A stretch of 64,000 nt of DNA, taken from assembly GCA_023376005.1 (NCBI GenBank), contig CM042152.1, forward strand, positions 76,438,012-76,502,011, written 5' to 3'. This stretch comes from Doryteuthis pealeii. Lineage: Eukaryota; Mollusca; Cephalopoda; Myopsida; Loliginidae. Both the position numbers and the translations under genes were made by a program. Below the pieces are notes generated by a model. That model was not told where the DNA came from and made no database searches. It worked only from the letters and a program-made list of their open reading frames with translations. The number at the start of each line of letters is the position of its first letter. The stretch's first letter is position 1. Below are positions 27,701 through 32,439 of this stretch, in pieces.

Positions 27701-30700
27701 TCACCCCTATGTCTATCTTTCTCCTACTCTCTTTCTTTCTTATTATATTTTTCTGTGCATGTCCTTTCTTTCTTTCTAATAAAATGTAATTGTCCATTAT
27801 TTAGCTGAGGTGACGACATTCATAAGAAATAAGAATTTGGCAGATAAGTAACTCTAGATAACCAGGATTTACATTTTTGCATTTCATATTTGACAATTTG
27901 GATGGTCTCATTTTTAACCAGAGGGTATTGCAAGATGATAACGGACGGAAGATTAAGGAACACCAGTATTAATATATAGATACTTTAAAACAAAACAAAC
28001 CTCTTTGTCAAGGTCAGCACACCTCTTGGTGAGACTTTTCTTCTCTCCGTCGGGTCCATATCTTGTTATCACACCATCTAATGTCTTCATCTCAACCTTT
28101 TTAGCCTTAAAAAGAAAGAAAAACATTTTAAAATCATTTATTATAACACCAGCTGTTTATCTACCACGTGATATCACGGGTAGGACTCATTAATCAAATA
28201 TATCAAAATTTTCCTTTCCTCTAATTATTAAATGAAGAGCAACAAAGTAAAATCTAGCTGTAAAAGAAGGAAAATAACAGAAAACATTATTATTAATAAT
28301 TTTGAATTGTATTATCCATCATCTTTCTAATTCTAGCTGATTTTTATCACAATCATTATTATTAATAATTTTGAACACTATTAGCCTTCATCTTCCAAAT
28401 CCTTGTTGCTTTTTATCACAATCATTATTATTAATAATTTTGAACAGTATTAGCCTTCATCTTCCAAATCCTTGTTGCTTTTTATCACAATCATTATTAT
28501 TAATAATTTTGATTAGTATTATCCTTCATCTTCTTACTGTAGAAACAGTTTTTTTTTTGTGACAATGAGACTCAGGTGAAAACAAATTTTTTTTCAGGAT
28601 GAATCCTCTTATCATTGCAATTCTAAAATACTGGTAGAGTTTGGTAATAATACCTAATGATATTGGTTTTGATTGTATAATGTGCACTAGAAATACTATT
28701 ATATTCTAAGATATTCTAATATTGGTTTTGATTGTATAATGTGCACTAGAAATACTATTATATTCTAAGATATTCTAATATTGGTTTTGATTGTATAATG
28801 TGCACTAGAAATACTATTATATTCTAAGATATTCTAATATTGGTTTTGATTGTATAATGTGCACTAGAAATACTATTATACTGATACTTTTGATTTTTAG
28901 AAAACATTAACTTCTAAAATCAATAACTTATTAAATTAGCAGGATGTGATAAAAAAAGGTCAATTATTAACAGAATACAGCTGGATGAATTCAGAGTTTT
29001 CCTTCTCTTAGACTGGTTGCCATATCAAAGCTAGAGAGGACAGTCTGCCCAATTCACTCATTTATTGACAGCACAGTACTTAACATTACAAACTTATCAT
29101 GTATATATTTCCATTGTTTTCCAGTCTTTAAAGATTTACCTTTTGTGTTCCAGTCATGATCTTATTGCAGTCATTGGTTGGCCGGCAATGTCAAGGAATG
29201 ATAACCTGATTTGTGCTTTTACTTCTTTTTCATGAGCAATCTGAGAGAACAAAAAAGTTTACAAAATGAAAAATTAATGATCATCAAAATAATATCAGTT
29301 TACAACAAAAAAATTAATGATCATCAAAATAATATCAGTTTACAACAAAAAAATTAATGATCATCAAAATAATATCAGTTTACAACAAAAAAATTAATGA
29401 TCATCAAAATAATATCAGTTTACAACAAAAAAATTAATGATCATCAAAATAATATCAGTTTACAACAAAAAAATTAATGATCATCAAAATAATATCAGTT
29501 TACAACAAAAAAATTAATTATCACCACAATAACAACAGTTATCACCAAACAAAAATCAATGATCATGATTTGTAATATTATCATTATTATTGTTTTTTTT
29601 TTTTTTGTTTTACACTTCCTTACAAAGGATTATAACTTTAACTTTTAGTAAAATATCCTAATTGTTCTTAAGTATCTAATTTAATATCGCCAGTCAATCT
29701 ATAACATTATTATAGTGTTATAGTGTTCATATGGCATGGATATCTCCCAGGGCCATATCCAGGAATCACGGTACCAAATGTGGGCCAACACCATGGTTAC
29801 TTTTTAGTTGAGTGAGGTGTTATTTGGGTTTACCCAGAGAGAATATTCTTTTGCCTAAGTCATTTTGACGTTTCTCAGTATCTGCTTGTATCTCCTCTAT
29901 CTACACGATAGATACACGAGATAGAGGAGATACAAGCAGATATTGAGAAACGTCAAAATGACTTAGGCAAAAGAATACTCTCCTTGGGTAAACCTCTATC
30001 TCATGTATTTGGGCATTTATATCGGTTTCCACTTCTGGAAACAATTTGGCATTTTTCATTTGATTTATGTCATTCTTTTCCAAGTAAATAAAATTCCAAA
30101 CACAACAGAAATTGCATTTTCTTTTGTCTTACATATCTACATTCATTTATCGGGTAAAATGTATCATAACAAAATTATATTGTTTATAATTTTGAGCTTT
30201 CTCCGCCACTAACCATTCCTGGTTAGCTTATTCTGACAAACGGTTGACACATCTCTTCAAAAATTGGACTGTCAGCTGACCCACATTTGACTGACCAAAT
30301 TTGAATAAAATGTTTTTAAGGGATCAGAATTGTTATTGTCTGTTGATTTCTAGAATCTGTTCCTAGTGTAGGAGTTATTTTCATATTTGCCTGCCCGTTT
30401 AATGTCACTGGTTCCCGCTAGGGGCCTTGGGTATTTAAGCGGCTGATTTGAACTTCTCTTCCTCTTTGCCTGCTGCTCGATCTACGAGACACAATGAGGT
30501 AGTCTTATGACTACCCCTTTCTCGTTGGGGCTTCGGCCCTTAACACTGGCCACTCACTGCTAGTAAGTCTCTTATACGATATATGACTATCCTTTAGTCA
30601 TGTATCCGTAACTACGTTTTTATGTACATTTAGGTATCTCTTTGATACCTAAATATCTTGTATTTTACCATTCATGAATGTGTCATTACCTCTACTCTTA

Positions 30701-32405
30701 TGTATGTATTTATTATGTACCCTGTTTATTCTGTGCTATTATATAAAATGTTTTGTCCCTCAACCTTTGTCGGAGTTTATTTGCGTTCCAACGAGTTATG
30801 ACTTTGTCATAACCTTTGAATCTTACACTAGTATCATATTGCAAATAAGAATAAAAAGTAAAGTCCTCGGGGTGGCCTAACGTCAGTATCAGCCAGACAG
30901 CAAGGGAGTCTATCCCCTTTTTACTAGGAGATTGTTTTGGTATCTGAGATGGAGCTACCATCAGCTACTCACTTTACCACACAGGTCTCTGTGCTACTCA
31001 TACGCTGAGTTGGTGAGGGCCGGTATGAAAACTGGGACCTTGTAGTTCTTAGTCGGACATTCTACACCAGATAAATATTGTCACATCACTACAGTAATGC
31101 AACAATTTGCAACATCTTATGATAATGGAGATTGTGTGTTTTTCTGTCTGTAACCGAAACTATATTACTACTCAAGTCACAATTCCCTTAATTATCTATG
31201 TCAAATTCTCCATGATTTCATTCTTTTAAACCTTCAGTTATTAATAAAAATTGTTTTACATTATTAATACTGTTGGCCATATCTACGTACTAATAACATT
31301 CAATTGTATTTATATATACAACAAAATAGCGGTTTACAGTTTGAATGAGAAGGCTAATTTGCATATTGATATTTAAAATTTTATTTTAATAAATATGTGC
31401 TTGGTATTATTGATTTCTAATTGTTTGGTTTTACCTTAAGAAATATAAACAAAAATCTCGTGGATAAATCTTAAAAGAAATTTATTTACAAGAAGAAATA
31501 ACTGTAATATTATCCTTTACTTCCTATTTTAACTAAATAGTTAAATTAGGAAAATTTACCAATGAAAGAGGGGAGTAATGGAAAATGATGGAATAGTTAG
31601 TTTCAAAGTTGTTCTATTTTTCAATTATACCCCCTCTGTTGCAGATCTTTTTATCTGCATTCTTAGTCAGTTTCATTAGCCTTTCTAATTTAATATGATA
31701 TTTTATTATATCAAAACTTAAATACTTGCACCCGGAGGGTGCATATATTTGCTAGTACAATTAATTGCTTCTGAGTCCACAGTTCCTGATTCTTTGCATA
31801 TTTAAAAAAATATTTAAAAAAATTAAAACCCTTAATTTACCTTTGGATCATGTATGAAAGCTCCACCAACTTTAGCACCAGGGGTAAGTCACCAGTAGTG
31901 ATGTATTTCAGGGATTCGATCAGAGTCTGCAAAATAAGACAAGAATATACCTTATGTATCTTGAAGATAAATTTTTTTTAAAAATCTGATCAAGGATCAC
32001 TCGAAGAAGGTTGAAACATTGTGTATATAACAATAAAGATGAAGACAACAGTCAAAAAAATCAAAATACTAATATGTCATTACTTTTTTTTATATACAAC
32101 TAGAAGTAGAGGGAGAGGGAATCTGATGCATTGATTTGTTTACTTTTGAGATTTACAAATGCTGGAATCTTTAAGTAAAACTTTAATGCTATTTGTATGT
32201 ATATTTTAATTTTTAAATATCTTGGAATATAAATCACATCTTCATAATTTTTACACAAAAAGCAAGAACCAGTGATATTTAATGTGTATATATATATTAA
32301 GTTTGTCATTAATTGTTTTATTTTTGTAGTTTCATCCGGGCATACATACATACATACATACATACATACATACACACACACACACCAACTGTCCTTTATA
32401 TATGC

Positions 32406-32439
<34 letters not shown>

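Noticed and set aside
32100..32381. 93-codon frame starting [10 protein letters not shown]
   Set aside because: Begins in a (CATA)n/(CA)n microsatellite and runs through intron 1.
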